14,572 nucleotides of DNA from Anaerolineaceae bacterium (GTDB taxonomy: Bacteria; Chloroflexota; Anaerolineae; Anaerolineales; Villigracilaceae). The stretch is from the NCBI GenBank assembly GCA_022181005.1, contig BQMV01000136.1:1-14572 (forward strand), written 5' to 3'. Positions 14,100-14,572 of this stretch are shown here, piece by piece. Position 1 is the first letter of the stretch; every line of letters begins with the position of its first letter. Under the pieces are notes generated by a model, which was given only the letters and a program-made list of their open reading frames with translations, did not search any database and had not been told where the DNA came from. A program made the translations under genes and the position numbers.

Positions 14100-14572
14100 T
14101 TATCGGATTCGCCCGCTGATGGTCATGACTCCGTCTGCGATTGAAATTGATTCGACTCGTAAGCCGGTCAATACCGGACCGAATGCGCCGGTATAGGCTT
14201 CTTCAATCGCCGCCGTGAGCGCTTCGCTGACGCCTTGCGGCGCAGAGAATGGACCGAAGTCGGCTGATGCAATTTCGATTTTCGGCTTACCGTTTCCGTC
14301 TACGCTGACGTTGACGATTACGCCGATATTGGCGGCGAAGATGCCTTGTTGCGTCTTTCCGTAAATCTGTATCTGCCCGTCGCGCAGATACGCTTGCGGA
14401 TCGGCAATCAGCGGTTTATTGTCTTGCTGCAGGTTGGGGTCGTTTTGTAGCCGCGCCGCAAGGTACGAAGTCAGTTGTTGTTCGGTGATGGCGATGGTCA
14501 CTACGCCGCTCTGCAAGCCGTCTTCAAACGCTTTTTTAACGCTGTCTTTCAAGTTTTGAACGTCTTCCGTAG
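14100..14572 (-). CDS. Hypothetical protein, C-terminal part (gene runs off the window)
   Basis: The reading frame is open from the window edge to the TAA at 14100-14102, giving about 157 residues. The first possible start inside the window is a TTG at 14550-14552 with no ribosome site, and the codons before it read TEDVQN in frame, so the real start is probably outside. The visible part has one helix-rich N-terminal stretch (ITEQQLTSYLAARLQ), then alternating strands (DGQIQIYGK, ANIGVIVNVSVDG, PKIEIASADFGPF) and a helix before a final strand ending in VMTISGRIR. The pattern recalls DUF2993/LmeA-like lipid-binding or other secreted proteins, but I could not identify the family. It is followed 32 bases later by the lipoprotein gene on the same strand, so joint expression is likely. 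Confidence 0.7.
   Translation of the reverse strand, partial: TEDVQNLKDSVKKAFEDGLQSGVVTIAITEQQLTSYLAARLQNDPNLQQDNKPLIADPQAYLRDGQIQIYGKTQQGIFAANIGVIVNVSVDGNGKPKIEIASADFGPFSAPQGVSEALTAAIEEAYTGAFGPVLTGLRVESISIADGVMTISGRIR

Noticed and set aside
113..14572. Mobile elements, CRISPR arrays or defence systems
   Set aside because: No transposase or integrase proteins, no direct-repeat arrays and no terminal inverted repeats were seen. Genes are densely packed and ordinary in type.

Overview
The window looks like one end of a bacterial draft contig of moderate GC. The gene content (class I DhnA-type aldolase, Rnk, GtrA, a UXS-type SDR, an extracytoplasmic G5/beta-propeller lipoprotein) and the general flavour of the proteins suggest a Chloroflexota (Anaerolineae-like) genome. 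That placement is an impression from family resemblance and was not tested by any search. I saw no mobile element, CRISPR array, rRNA or tRNA.

Layout: bases 1-112 are not genomic. Bases 47-112 are a complete Illumina P7/index/Read-2 adapter, preceded by a poly-T run and junk. Genomic sequence starts at 113 inside the 5' part of an alpha/beta hydrolase gene on the minus strand, which the adapter cuts off. Bases 309-4951 (minus) hold a molybdenum hydroxylase (xanthine dehydrogenase family) operon. In transcription order it has a predicted helical protein (4430-4951), a fused FAD + [2Fe-2S] subunit (2920-4383), a small two-helix membrane protein (2505-2927) and the Mo-cofactor subunit (309-2498). 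A class I fructose-bisphosphate aldolase (5091-6155, plus) is divergent from it and ends in a strong hairpin that faces a convergent rnk gene (6216-6632, minus). A Nudix hydrolase (6812-7309, plus) follows.

From 14572 down to 7330, everything is on the minus strand and tightly packed. The order is an unfinished gene at the window edge, a lipoprotein with DUF348-like, G5 and TolB-like propeller domains, a UDP-glucuronate decarboxylase-type SDR, GtrA, a small protein resembling 4-fold beta-flower proteins, a hotdog acyl-CoA thioesterase, a GNAT acetyltransferase, a GT39-type membrane glycosyltransferase and rsmD. Several junctions are 4-base ATGA stop/start overlaps, so much of this is probably one transcript. 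It mixes cell-surface polysaccharide functions (nucleotide-sugar supply, GtrA, GT39) with housekeeping functions.

I found no convincing evidence of a wholly new system. The most unusual items are the membrane protein lodged between the two subunit genes of the molybdenum hydroxylase together with the reversed FAD-then-FeS fusion order, the altered catalytic motif in RsmD (APPQY in place of the usual DPPY-type motif), the DUF348-G5-propeller lipoprotein, and the sequencing adapter left at the contig end.
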